From Cladophialophora immunda (lineage: Eukaryota > Ascomycota > Eurotiomycetes > Chaetothyriales > Herpotrichiellaceae), in assembly GCF_000835495.1 (NCBI RefSeq), contig NW_015622541.1, forward strand, positions 4,340,001 through 4,404,000: a stretch of DNA of 64,000 nt, given 5' to 3'. The translations under genes were made by a program, and so were the position numbers. Position 1 is the stretch's first letter; the number at the start of each line of letters is the position of its first letter. Below are positions 22,236 to 32,041 of the stretch, piece after piece. Below the pieces are notes generated by a model that saw only the letters and a program-made list of their open reading frames with translations, was not told where the DNA came from and did no database searches.

Positions 22236-23761
22236 GTTGGGGGGACCGATGGATGTTTGTCTCAGGGCTGGTAACGACGCACAGATCTCGCTCAAGGTGA
22301 CCCAAGAGTAGTCAACAGCAAAGAAAGGTGTTTGAGGAGGTTTGTGAGCGTCACAAGTCCGAGAAGGGTCTGACAAGTTCGTTGTGGGTTGTGGGGGTTC
22401 ATACGGCAGAAGAAGCATCCTTTATATGATTGGGAAGATGGTTCTCAGCGAGCCCAGGCGGAATCAAGCCAAGACCATCATGATGTGCAGATCTCAATGC
22501 ATCGATTATACCCATTTCTCCCTCCCTTTGCTCTTCTTTTTGACGACTATGAAGTGGCTGTCAAGTCCCTGGGACCGACTGTTTGTCGTTTTGTTTCTGA
22601 ACCATCTGTCGTGGCAGTTCCAGAGCTCTCAACCATTGGTGTCTTGCGGCCCGTGTGGTCATACAGAGGGATGCAATAGCTCTTCCTGGCGTTGGTGGCC
22701 GGGCACCAGGACCCTCAGCTGCTAGGCGTCGTTGGCAGATATCTTGTTTCTTCTTACAGTCAATATAGACCAAACTAGAGGGGAAATTACCTGTTGCTGC
22801 ACAGCATAGGCAACGTTGCTCATGCCCATGTTTGCTCCTCTGCTGGGTCGCCATTGATTCGACGGTCTTGCATGGGATCCTGTACGCTGCATCGTGCATC
22901 CATGCAGGTAGCCTTTGGTGGTCCATTCAGCTCGTGACGATATGCAAGTAGCCATCCACCGGTGTGCAGACTTGCAGAAGTTGTTCCTAGGACAGACATC
23001 AATTCATCTACCGCAGACCTTTCTATCCACCTATTGCAGAGACGAGCCTCTCTCTCCTAGAATCCAGCTTCTCTCCAAGTTTGCTTTTCTCTTGCATCGA
23101 GCCTAGTGATTAAAATACCGCCTGAAGGATGGCAGTCCTCTCGAGCAGCCGACGAGTCCTCGAGGTTCAATGACATCCCATCAAGTCCTGATAAGAAAGC
23201 CAGCAGACTGGATCCGGGGCAACAACTGTGGGATATTCCACTCCTAGACCATACCGTTCGTCAAGCGGAGCAGTCCTTGACGAGAAGTATGTCAATTAAA
23301 GCTCATGTGCAATATGAGGTTGAGGAGAGAATCTCATCTGGTCCGGGAGGTGCCACATCATAAAAACCGCAATTTTCATTCCACCCTGGAACCGATCTCT
23401 CCTCGCCCTCTATCCCCGATGATCAGGGTAGGAGTCGCCTCAAGCAATGAGTCGGCGCCCCGCAGACGCATATGCTCGAGAAACTGGGGAGGGAATGTCC
23501 TGATTCAATCTACTGCTCGAATGATTGCAATTGTCCTCGAAGTCTGCCTGCATCTGAAGCCTGTTGACCTGAGGCACGGTCGGCACGATATTTTTCCGTC
23601 CCGACTCCTTTTCCATCAGCCTCAGCCCACTTCATCCCTTCAAATTAAGCAGAACCAAGACATGTCAAACGGCCCCGAACACTGTTTCCAAAGCCTCACC
23701 TTTGGCTCTTCCACGATGCCCTCATCTCGCAAGCAGATGGCCCTCGTCCCTTGCCGTGGCC
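22236..23761. other. Intergenic region without a supported gene
   Basis: This 1.53-kb stretch separates divergent starts. Short open frames occur on both strands but none is recognisable. No repeat or RNA is seen. Confidence 0.45.
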
Positions 23762-25060
23762 ATGTTACTGCGATCCTACCGTCGTTCCTCCCTCCAACGT
23801 CGTCTGCTCCGGCTTCTCCTCTACGCCCTGTTCGCATTCTTTGTCTTTGACTTACTTACCATCCTCAAACACCACCGCGAATTCACCCGTAACCTCCTCA
23901 GCCACACATACACATCCCCGTCCGTTCTCCCGACCCCAATACAGAACCAAAAGATTTTCATTGTTGCGCAATTTTGGACCAACGCACGTGTCATCTCTGA
24001 GCGATGGGGTCAAGCGCTTCTCGATCTTGTAGGAGTACTGGGAAAGGAGAATGTCTACGTGAGCATCTACGAGTCAGGGAGTCTGGATAACACAAAAGAA
24101 GTTCTGAAAATGCTGGACGATGTGCTTGGGCAGAATAACGTTCCTCATCAGACGGTCTTGGATCCAACTACGCACGAAGATGAAATCAACGTTGGACCAC
24201 TCGATGACCAGGGAGTCCCTCGGCAAGGCTGGATCCAGACCACGAGTGTGGGAACGAAATGGGGTAAAGAGCTGCGAAGGATTCCATACCTCGCTCGCCT
24301 GCGGAATACATCTCTAAAACCTCTTTTCCGGCTCCGCAATGAACAAGGCCAGAAGTTCGACAAGGTGCTTTTTCTCAACGATGTCGTCTTCCGCCCACAG
24401 GACGTCCTCACACTCTTAGCCACGAATCAAGGTTCCTTTTCTGCCGCATGTGCCCTTGATTTCCATTTGCCGCCAGCCTATTACGATACCTTTGCGCTAA
24501 GGGATTCTGAAGGACTGGGCACAATCCAGACTATATTTCCCTATTTCCGTTCTCAAGACTCTCGCGAATCCATGCTCAAGGGCCTCCCAACCAAAGTCTC
24601 ATCATGCTGGAACGGCATGATTGTGATGGACAGCACACCTTTCTACGACGGACTTCAGTTCCGTGCACTGAGCGATAGTCTTGCGAGCAAGCATCTCGAA
24701 GCAAGTGAATGCTGTCTTATTCACACAGACATGAACATCACTTCTCCCGGCTCCGCTGATCGCATCTACGTCAACCCGTCGGTCCGCGTTGGGTACACTG
24801 TGGACGCCTACAACACCACACATTCCGGGTCCGACGAGAACTTTGTTTCTGCAACGCAGTACGTCACCGGGGTATGGACAAACCGTCTTAGAAGGAACAT
24901 TCTGCCACGCGAGACGAAAACTATGAAGGACGTCAAAAGGAAAATGGAAAAGTGGGTCAAGGAAGGAGAGAATTCTTTGGAAAAAAGAGAGGAGACTGGC
25001 GGTTTGTGTGTTATTGATGAGCAGCATATCTTGATCTGGAATGGGTGGAAGCATGTATAA
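23762..25060 (+). CDS. GT69 family (CAP59/CMT1-like) alpha-mannosyltransferase, type II membrane protein
   Basis: A single exon of 432 residues from ATG 23762. Residues 1-12 are cytosolic and basic, 13-35 are a signal anchor (RRLLRLLLYALFAFFVFDLL), and the rest is lumenal. The core begins KIFIVAQFWTNARVI and includes NVYVSIYESGSLDNTKEVL, WGKELRRIPYLARLRN, the acidic LFLNDVVFRPQD that serves as the nucleotide-sugar/metal motif in this family, and SSCWNGMIVMDS near residue 290. Related Cryptococcus proteins are Cap59 (capsule export) and Cmt1 (alpha-1,3-mannosyltransferase). In ascomycetes these enzymes probably decorate wall glycans or glycolipids in the Golgi; the exact acceptor is unknown. 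Confidence 0.9.
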   Translation: MLLRSYRRSSLQRRLLRLLLYALFAFFVFDLLTILKHHREFTRNLLSHTYTSPSVLPTPIQNQKIFIVAQFWTNARVISERWGQALLDLVGVLGKENVYVSIYESGSLDNTKEVLKMLDDVLGQNNVPHQTVLDPTTHEDEINVGPLDDQGVPRQGWIQTTSVGTKWGKELRRIPYLARLRNTSLKPLFRLRNEQGQKFDKVLFLNDVVFRPQDVLTLLATNQGSFSAACALDFHLPPAYYDTFALRDSEGLGTIQTIFPYFRSQDSRESMLKGLPTKVSSCWNGMIVMDSTPFYDGLQFRALSDSLASKHLEASECCLIHTDMNITSPGSADRIYVNPSVRVGYTVDAYNTTHSGSDENFVSATQYVTGVWTNRLRRNILPRETKTMKDVKRKMEKWVKEGENSLEKREETGGLCVIDEQHILIWNGWKHV

Positions 25061-25791
25061 GTTCTCGTCCGCGAGGCTGGCATTCCCTTCGATTTATGTT
25101 TCTTGCAGGTGCAGGGATGGGAGGCAGGCCACTGACATTTGAACCGGGATTTAAAAAGTTGGGACTAGGGGTATGGTTTTATGGCACATCTTCGGAAGAA
25201 AACAAAATGCATTGATTGAATTGGCGGCACAACAGTTTGGGATTTTGTTTACACGGGCAATCGGCATAGAACGCACCTCCATACATGCCGCTGCGTGGCA
25301 GTCTCCCTGGCGGATACAACACACTTGTATATTTTTGGATAGCCACAAGAGCTGCCGAGGGACTTCATTCCGCTCCTTGAAGGGGCATGAACTAAACGCG
25401 ATCACTCAGTTCGTCTCATCGTCGTCTTCGATCTCAATGAGTGCTCCCATGAACGTATCCACATGCGTTCGACGCAATGGTTCGATGAGATGCGGAGATA
25501 ACTCCTAGGATTGCACCTTCTCGCAAGTCCGCTGCAAGATTGCCTGTGGCCGGGAATTTTCGGTCTGCTGCATACACGGAGTACTCGGGTTCGTAGGGGA
25601 TATCTCGAGCCTCCATGGGCCGTGGATTCCTTCTTCAGGCGAGGTTATTCCGGATCTTACGATGGATGGTCGAATCCAACCTGTGAACTCTTCGTCGATG
25701 AGCCGAGTTCATTTTGCTGGACCGCGGTCAACAAGAGGCGAGGGGAGAGTGACCTGGCAATTAGAGGCAGACCCAGTCGCAAGGATGCTCC
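25061..25791. other. Convergent intergenic region
   Basis: This 731-bp stretch holds the two 3' ends. A 60-codon minus-strand frame at 25434-25616 lacks support. I see nothing else. Confidence 0.45.
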
Positions 25792-27075
25792 TCACTCCGA
25801 GGCAGTATTGGCAGCTTGCTCTTCTCCCTCTTCATTCAAGTTTTGGGTTTGGAACTCCGTGCTCGACAGCGCTGGTTCGGCAGCTTCTGACGAGGCCTCT
25901 GAACTGGGATGCGCGACGGGCGAAACCCAGGCTGACCCGCGGACCGCCGTGGTCGCGTCTTGTCCCACTCCCTTTTGAATCCAAACCTCCCATTTTTCCC
26001 ACGTCACCCCGAACGCGGTCCTAAATTTCGTCCCTTGGGGTTGAATATCATGCAACTTCTTGCAGGCAATCGTGATCTGTTCATTCACGAAAAGCGGGAG
26101 AAGATTCTTGTACTGGAACGTCCGGACCGCGAAGGTATACGGTTTTCCGACCGTGTGAAGAGCGAGAGCCTCACCAAGAATATCCAACATGAGGACAGAG
26201 GTAAGCGGGCCGTGTACAATGAGTTTTGGAAGACCATAAACTTGTCGGGTATATTCTGCATCGAGATGGATAGCATGGGCGTTTCTTGACAGTGCGCTGA
26301 ATCTGAAGAGCAGCGTTGGTGAAGGTGTCATACTTTGGGAGTATACGGGGTTGGAAGGAGGCGTCAATCTACGTGGCGTAGCCGTCGATTTCAGACTCTC
26401 TGGGATTTCGCGCATGAAGCAAAGATATTTTTCTTCTTTAAGCACGATGTTGTCCCTTCGGTTCGTGGCGCGGAGGCCCCCCAGCCTTCTACGCACGGGC
26501 TTCCCCCGGGCGTCCACCATGGCAGGAAAGAGAGTCCTTGTTAACGTGACGAAGACTTTTGCGTTCCCACCGGCGAGATCGCCAACGAGCCGGGTGTCTG
26601 TAATCCGTTCCTTAACAGCGACGAATTTCGGTCGGGCGGTCCATATGTTGGGTATCTGAAACTCCATGTAGCCTCCAGCCCATACTCGATACTTCCATTC
26701 GTCACTCGGAGCATGGCGCTTTTCAGCACCGTCGTGGCCTAGCTCATGTTCGTACGGCAGGCTGTTGAATGACACTTGATGATAACCTGGAGGGACACTG
26801 TTTGCCGGCTGCAAGTCGGAAAGTGAGAGGTGGCTCTGAAGAGTCTTCCGCAGAGCGCGAATATTGAAACCATCCCAGGGACCCTCATCAGTTGGCATGT
26901 GGCGGCTTTTCATGGATTCGAGCTCTTGAGCAAACGCTGGAACGGGCTCCTGTAGAGATCCTGCTGCGCCATGTTGCAAGCGAATCCAAGTTGTTCTTGA
27001 TCTGTGGTTAATCCATAGCCTGCAGGACGATTTTGTGCGAGCAAAAGAAGACAACAAGGAACATGTACAAGACAT
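25792..27075 (-). CDS. HTD2: Htd2-like 3-hydroxyacyl-thioester dehydratase, probably mitochondrial
   Basis: A single exon of 427 residues from ATG 27075. The frame is open to 27153 without a better start. The N-terminus is basic and rich in Ser/Arg (SSFARTKSSCRLWINHRSR), fitting a mitochondrial presequence. The C-terminal hotdog domain contains the hydratase-2 signature over about residues 268-295: RNAHAIHLDAEYTRQ followed by GLPKLIVHGPLT, with the catalytic Asp/His arrangement. The upstream half is the FAS1-type degenerate hotdog (GPWDGFN, MEFQIPNIW). The enzyme removes water from 3-hydroxyacyl-ACP in type II fatty-acid synthesis, which supports lipoate formation. It shares a 237-bp divergent promoter with CENP-T. 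Assignment to the family is firm, to the exact substrate less so. Confidence 0.88.
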   Translation of the reverse strand: MSCTCSLLSSFARTKSSCRLWINHRSRTTWIRLQHGAAGSLQEPVPAFAQELESMKSRHMPTDEGPWDGFNIRALRKTLQSHLSLSDLQPANSVPPGYHQVSFNSLPYEHELGHDGAEKRHAPSDEWKYRVWAGGYMEFQIPNIWTARPKFVAVKERITDTRLVGDLAGGNAKVFVTLTRTLFPAMVDARGKPVRRRLGGLRATNRRDNIVLKEEKYLCFMREIPESLKSTATPRRLTPPSNPVYSQSMTPSPTLLFRFSALSRNAHAIHLDAEYTRQVYGLPKLIVHGPLTSVLMLDILGEALALHTVGKPYTFAVRTFQYKNLLPLFVNEQITIACKKLHDIQPQGTKFRTAFGVTWEKWEVWIQKGVGQDATTAVRGSAWVSPVAHPSSEASSEAAEPALSSTEFQTQNLNEEGEEQAANTASE

Positions 27076-27312
27076 AGGAGATTGGATAAGTGGCTTATTA
27101 GCCCATGATATAGAACCAACAGAGCAAGCGGATGGAATAAACCCAACTGACATACAAGATAAGATTCAGTCGGAACTTATGCAGGAGCTTGTGTCACGTG
27201 ATCTCGCGTCGCCCTTGGCTGGCGAGGACGCGTCTGTTTGAGACTTGAACATCTCCTCACTGTCTTGTGGGACAAACACATCTCTGACTCTCTTGACATC
27301 AACTATTCCAAT
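27076..27312. promoter_or_regulatory. Short bidirectional promoter HTD2/CENP-T
   Basis: Only 237 bp separate the two divergent ATGs, so both 5' UTRs and promoters are compressed into this piece. It includes a TGTCACGTGATC segment (27192-27203), an E-box/CACGTG core. Confidence 0.55.
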
Positions 27313-28821
27313 ATGCCCTCTCAATCACGGGCTTTGAACGCGACTCAGCCCTCCCAGACCCCGACGCGATATGCGCCCTCCACACCTCATGCAATCCGCG
27401 CACTACAACAACGAAGCGGCGCAAAGACCCGCTCTATACGCAGGAGAAGGGCAGTCAGCGACACCGTCCGACCCGATTCAGCTAGGGGCATCTTAAGACA
27501 ATTGGCTAAGATTACTGCGCCTGTTACCAGGAAGATAATACCTACACCTGGAACTGTGCGGGGGAAAGAAAACAAAGTACCAAAGGTTGGAAGACCGGTC
27601 GATGACGGACAGGATGAAGGGCAAAGCGTCAAAAGACCACGATTGGCTTTGGATATTGACGAAAGTCTGGAGAGCATTGAGGCGCCTGAACTTAGGGAGG
27701 AGGATGACGAGGACAGTGAGCTCCCGGCGGCTCCTACGCCTTCTATCCTACCAGAGGACGACGACGGAGAAAGCGAGCTACAACATCAGAATCCAACGTT
27801 CACATTCAGGTCAATTGATTACAGGAGCCAGGCGCATTCACCTGATGACAGCCGCCGCATGTCAAGACGTTCCTTTCCTGCATCAGACCCTGTCGGACAG
27901 GCCAGCTTTAATGGCGGAGACGAGGAATCAACATTCCTGTCCGAGAGAGGCAGAAGGGCCGAAACAGTTGACCCAACAGAAAATCTATCGCGATACGACT
28001 TTGGGGTCCTCGACATGGAGGGGTTTCATTCTGAGCTCGAGATCAGAAGAGAGTCGCATTATCAGGGTCTGCCCGAGAGTCCGGAGAAAATTGGACACGA
28101 TCTGGCGGAGCTCGATCCAAACTATACACCTCTTAGGGATGGTGGAGGGGAGACTGAGGTCTTGAGGGACCTCCAACATCTTCAGAGATCTCCCTCCTCA
28201 GCACCGCCTGACGAGAGCAATTTGCATATCCCAACATTGGATGACTCGAACTTCCAATTGCCTATCCCTGATGTGGAAACAGCTTCAAAATATGCACAAC
28301 ATGCTCAAGAAGCAAGGCTCGTCGAAGTATCACCATCAATGGAAGATCGACATTCACGACAAGAAGCCCGGGAGTCAGCAGAAGAGTCTGAAGATGGACA
28401 ACCGTCCGAACAAGGCTCTGTTGGGGAAGAGGCACCGCGACCAGCACCTCAGCAGCCCCGTCGGAAGAAACTAAAGTTGACCCGCCATGGCGAACTGGTA
28501 CCCTCCTTGCCCTCAAGCCTCATTAGACGGGTAGCCATCGAAGCTCAAACCCGCCTCGGCAATCGTCGACCTAAACTCGGAAGGGACCACATGCAAGCCC
28601 TCGAACAGGCGACCGAGTGGTATTTCGAGCAAATTGGCGAAGACCTGGAAGTTTACTCTACCCACGCGCGGCGGAAACGCATCGATCAGAGCGACGTCCT
28701 AATGTTGATGCGTCGGCAGCGGTTGCTTCAGAATGATGGGGAGCTTCTGAAAGCTGCGAAAGAGTTGCTTCCCCAGGAGATTGCGGCTGGCTTGGATCCC
28801 AATGAGTTGTCGGATCAGTGA
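27313..28821 (+). CDS. CNN1: CENP-T-like inner kinetochore protein with C-terminal histone fold
   Basis: A single exon of 502 residues from ATG 27313. The layout is that of CENP-T (yeast Cnn1): a basic N-terminal tail with TP motifs (SQTPTRYAPSTPHAIRAL) expected to bind the Ndc80 complex when phosphorylated, a long acidic disordered middle, and a histone fold at about residues 395-480. The fold reads LPSSLIRRVAIEAQTRL, then GRDHMQALEQATEWYFEQI and RRKRIDQSDVLMLMRRQR, giving the three helices plus the CENP-T helix. It heterodimerises with CENP-W and links centromeric chromatin to outer kinetochore. The symbol follows yeast. Its stop lies only 15 bp from the stop of convergent SURF1. Confidence 0.9.
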   Translation: MPSQSRALNATQPSQTPTRYAPSTPHAIRALQQRSGAKTRSIRRRRAVSDTVRPDSARGILRQLAKITAPVTRKIIPTPGTVRGKENKVPKVGRPVDDGQDEGQSVKRPRLALDIDESLESIEAPELREEDDEDSELPAAPTPSILPEDDDGESELQHQNPTFTFRSIDYRSQAHSPDDSRRMSRRSFPASDPVGQASFNGGDEESTFLSERGRRAETVDPTENLSRYDFGVLDMEGFHSELEIRRESHYQGLPESPEKIGHDLAELDPNYTPLRDGGGETEVLRDLQHLQRSPSSAPPDESNLHIPTLDDSNFQLPIPDVETASKYAQHAQEARLVEVSPSMEDRHSRQEARESAEESEDGQPSEQGSVGEEAPRPAPQQPRRKKLKLTRHGELVPSLPSSLIRRVAIEAQTRLGNRRPKLGRDHMQALEQATEWYFEQIGEDLEVYSTHARRKRIDQSDVLMLMRRQRLLQNDGELLKAAKELLPQEIAAGLDPNELSDQ

Positions 28822-28836
28822 TCATCGTTGGACATT

Positions 28837-29814
28837 TTACCAGTTGGTGACATGGCGAACCCGTCGAGCTCTGTCGATCGGTTTCTTCTTCAGCAGCAGC
28901 CACATCATGAACGTTGTGGCGGCGGATAATGAGTACCTGATGGATTAATGAGATACGATATGTTGCAAGCCAAGCGCAGACACTCACCATGTAAAGATAT
29001 ACTGCAAATGATTGTTCCTCAGATTGACTTCTGGTGCTCTCCCGATGGGAATCCCTCTGGCCTCTCGAGAGTAACTAACCAACAAGTCTGGGGTCATGGT
29101 CTCTTCAATCCAGACAGGTGCAGCGCCCACAACCTCTGCCATCTCGTGAACATCGGGGAAATAGAATTTGCCGTTCTCAGGCTGATTTTTCGGCGTGAAG
29201 AAGTTCTTCTTCCAAGGTTCTCTGAGCAGTCCCGAAACCGTGATCTCGCCCTTGGGCAAGCTTTCCGGATCTCTGTCGACCTGAAATCTCTTCTCTTTGC
29301 TGATCCACCCCCGGTTCACCAAGATAGTACTCCCTCCTTCTCGTTCTAAAGGAGTGACCACCATAAACCCATCCTTCCCATCCTGCGTCCTCGGCCCGAT
29401 GAGCATCTCTTGGTCATGTCTAAACCTTCCGGTGGCATACACCCTTCTGTAATCGAATTCATGGATCGCTTCGGGGTCAATCCTCGGTGGGAGCGGTAGC
29501 GGTGGCCGCACGAGACGGTCTTCGTATTTTGCGATGAGCTTGGTCTTCCAATCTAAACGTTGGATTTGCCAGGTCCCGAGAGCAAAGGCGGTGACGGGAA
29601 TGAGCGAGAGTAGGGCAATACCGAGTTTACTGTGTTTTTGGCCGCTGCGCACCAGACGCGGAGGCGCATCAACTATGGAGACAAAGTCCTCATTACTGTT
29701 CGCTGGTGTCGGAGGCTTCTCGGTTGCGAGACGACGAGACTGGCCCTTAGTGAACGGACGGGTTGTAGAGCGAGACAGAAGTGACCGGAGGAGCTTCAAG
29801 TCATATTTGGCCAT
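28837..29814 (-). CDS. SHY1: SURF1/Shy1 cytochrome c oxidase assembly factor
   Basis: Two exons, 28988-29814 and 28837-28936, give 308 residues. The presequence is Arg/Ser-rich (MAKYDLKLLRSLLSRSTTR). TM1 lies near residues 66-82 (LGIALLSLIPVTAFALGTWQ) with the conserved GTWQIQRLDWK following. The intermembrane domain shows YRRVYATGRF, LVNRGWIS and the PEVNLRNNHLQYIFTW signature; exon 2 supplies TM2 (YSLSAATTFMMWLLL) and a basic matrix tail. SURF1 assists Cox1 maturation and heme a insertion in the inner mitochondrial membrane. COX24 in the same window serves the same COX1 pathway, though 19 kb away. Splice phase closes cleanly at the Trp codon. Confidence 0.95.
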
Positions 29815-30163
29815 GTCTTCTCCTCAGATTAAGGCGGTGCATGGAAAAGGAAGCTGAGAGAAGAGTCGCAAATTAATTTCTCGGAGCAGCTGCGCGTGTC
29901 GAATGACGTCTCCAAGATCTTGGGGACGGCGTTTGCACTGGCAGGTACTCCGTATAAAGGACGTAAAACCGCAGGGAGCTCACGTGCGGCTCACCCCGAC
30001 CGTGCCGCTTTTAAAACCCCGTCGCTCGCGACTCACCCTCCCCTCACCCTCCCCTCACCCTCTACTCATGCTCGATCGAAAATGGGTCCTATTTTGGTCG
30101 CCCACCCATGCCTCAGCGCCTCCGCGCCTCCTCCCCTAGTCCTAGAACTGGGCACCCAGTTTG

Positions 30164-30229
30164 CACGATCGCTTACTCTAGGATACGAAGAGGACTACTA
30201 AGACGTTTGAAGATTGCAAGAGGAGACTG
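30164..30229 (+). repeat. 66-bp direct repeat, copy A
   Basis: This copy matches 30690-30755 at about 61 of 66 positions, 526 bp apart. Copy B coincides almost exactly with the predicted first mapped intron of the GDSL esterase. Confidence 0.8.
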
Positions 30230-30356
30230 ATTACACAGCCACAGCTCAGAGTGACTTAGTCATGACTCAGGTCAAGTGGGCGCAGTTGAAATGGACTTTT
30301 GGTATCGTGCTATATATCAGCGTGTCCGCTGCATCCCATCCTCGTTTGACTCCAAC

Positions 30357-30384
30357 CCGATCCCGATCCCGATCCCGATCCCGC
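30357..30384. repeat. CCCGAT hexanucleotide array
   Basis: About four to five consecutive CCCGAT units form a simple microsatellite in noncoding DNA. Confidence 0.8.
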
Positions 30385-30576
30385 ACCATTCACCATATGG
30401 ACGAACATGACGAGACGAAACGAAACAGTTGAAAAGCAACACTGACGCCTGACCGACAGACTCTCAACGTCTGGGGTGCCCCACCTTCTAAATCTGCCAT
30501 TGTTTGTTGGACACTGCATCTCGAGCAAAATGGCCCCTGTAAGGTCGAAGTGGCCCGCGAGGCTTGTACTGATCAG

Positions 30577-31512
30577 GCTGCTGGAATCCGTATCACCAAG
30601 TGCTTCTGTTTGGAGATTCCCTCATCCAGCACTGCGCCGACGACCTGGATGGATTTGTCTTCCAATCTGCTGTTCAAGTTCATGAGTCTCACGATCGCTT
30701 ACTCTAGGATATGAAGAGGACTACTACGACGTGTGAAGATTGCAACAGGAGACTCGACGTCGTCAACCGTGGCTTCAGTGGCTTCAGTGGCTACAATGCT
30801 TCCCAATGCTTTCGCATCCTACAGGACATCATCCCCTCCACGTCCTGCGCGAAAATCGACTATTTTGTACAGCCCACTTGCCCCTTGCTTCTTGCCTCAG
30901 GAAAGCCTAGGCCAACGTTCTCAGCTCATTCTCCTGGGGGCAAACAACGCCTGCCTTCCCGGCACCACAGGTCAGACGGTCGAGCTCTCCCAGTACAAGG
31001 CATATCTTGAAGCTATCGTCTCCTCACCGGCCCTCCGCGCACACAGTCCTACCATCATCCTCTGTACTCCTCCCCCAGTGGACGAAATCCGCCTCACTGA
31101 ACTTGACCTCGCCAGCGGCTGGGAATCCGTGACACGCACGTCCGAGAACACCGCCGCCTACGCGCAAGCCGTGCGCGACATCGCGGCCGCGGCGGACGAG
31201 AAGATCGTCCTAGTGGATTTGTTTGCCGCGCTAATGGAGCGGGCGATGAGCATGACACCGGACTGGAAGGCCGGAGAGGCTATTCTGGGGAGCGTGAAGA
31301 GCGGGACAAGGGGTGGGCTAGAGAAGTTGCTGCCCGACGGGATACACGTGAGCGGCGAGGCGTACAGGGTGTTCTACGAAGTGGTGGCTGAGAAGATTGG
31401 AGGGGAATGGAGAGACGAACGAAATGCAGAGAAGGATTATGAGCCGCCGAGCTGGGTGTTCCCGAGCTACTGGAGGGCAGCCAGGGCAGAAGAACCATAT
31501 ATACCGAGCTGA
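30577..31512 (+). CDS. IAH1: GDSL esterase (IAH1-like isoamyl-acetate hydrolase), 5' end unresolved
   Basis: Three exons fit: 30577-30685, 30749-30866 and 30925-31512. Exon 1 of this set encodes VLLFGDSLIQH, the block I motif with the nucleophilic Ser. Exon 2 encodes LDVVNRGFSG, the oxyanion Gly block. The last exon has LLGANNACLPG (block III; usually GANDAC, so Asn replaces Asp) and PDGIHVSGEAY with the catalytic Asp/His. These esterases hydrolyse acetate esters. The true first exon is unclear: the nearest ATG (30530, MAP then GTAAGG) leaves the wrong phase by one base. In addition, the second intron has an uncommon GTCTCA donor and matches a duplicated block. The gene may be intact with another start, or decaying. 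Its stop abuts the copia fragment. Confidence 0.7.
30690..30755 (+). repeat. 66-bp direct repeat, copy B (inside esterase intron)
   Basis: This is the partner of 30164-30229. It covers the predicted intron 30686-30748 from its fifth base plus seven bases of the next exon. Confidence 0.8.
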
Positions 31513-31872
31513 ATTACCAGATATCTAAATGTCGCAACCGGAAGAGTCTTCGTGAGGATGTCAGCGAAATTGTCCTTGGAGGCGACCTTAAGGACGCGAA
31601 TTTCGCCACTTTGTCGACCTTCTCGCCGGTGAAGTGGAAGCAAACGTCGATGTGTTTCGTCCGTTTATAAATAAGAGGATTTTCAGCAAGATCGATCTCA
31701 GCCTTGTTATCGATGTGTAAGGGGACACTCCCAATAGAGATGCCTGGAATGTTGAGATCGTTGATGACGTTACGCAGCCAGACAGCCTCTTTAGCTACTT
31801 CAGAGGCAGCCATGTATTCAGCCTCATAAGTGGAGATGGTTATAGAACGCCATCGCTGAGATCCATTGGTGG
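31513..31872 (-). mobile_element. Degenerate Ty1/copia Pol fragment (RNase H C-terminus)
   Basis: The minus strand encodes the end of a copia-type RNase H: STYEAEYMAASEVAKEAVWL with the catalytic region, then HIDNKAEIDLAENP and the signature KRTKHIDVCFHF. A frameshift near 31613-31622 moves the remaining tail (VASKDNFADILTKTLP) into another frame, and the upstream part (before about 31872) is missing. There is no integrase, reverse transcriptase or LTR next to it, so it is a dead 360-bp remnant. It sits exactly between the stop of the esterase and the end of the HET-NACHT-WD40 gene. Confidence 0.88.
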
Positions 31873-32041
31873 TACTGAGATGTGGACTTTAACACTTACA
31901 CCGACTAACATCGACCGAGAACCCAAACAGTAGCACACGACCTGAAGAGCAACCGATTGCGACCTTCCTATCCGCAATTGCCGATATCGTTGACTTTGTG
32001 GGGCGATATTCCGGTGGCAGCCAGAGGACGTTCTCGCCATC

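Larger units (their letters stand above)
29815..30576. other. Intergenic region upstream of SURF1 and the GDSL esterase, with repeats
   Basis: It carries TACTCCGTA at 29946-29954 (about 132 bp upstream of SURF1), a C-rich CCCCTCACCCT tandem at about 30030-30062, the first copy of a 66-bp duplicated block (30164-30229), and a CCCGAT hexamer array at 30357-30384. An ATG with a following GTAAGG at 30530-30544 may be the esterase's first exon. Confidence 0.5.

Noticed and set aside
25434..25616. 60-codon minus-strand frame
   Set aside because: Too short, no family, inside a convergent 3' region.
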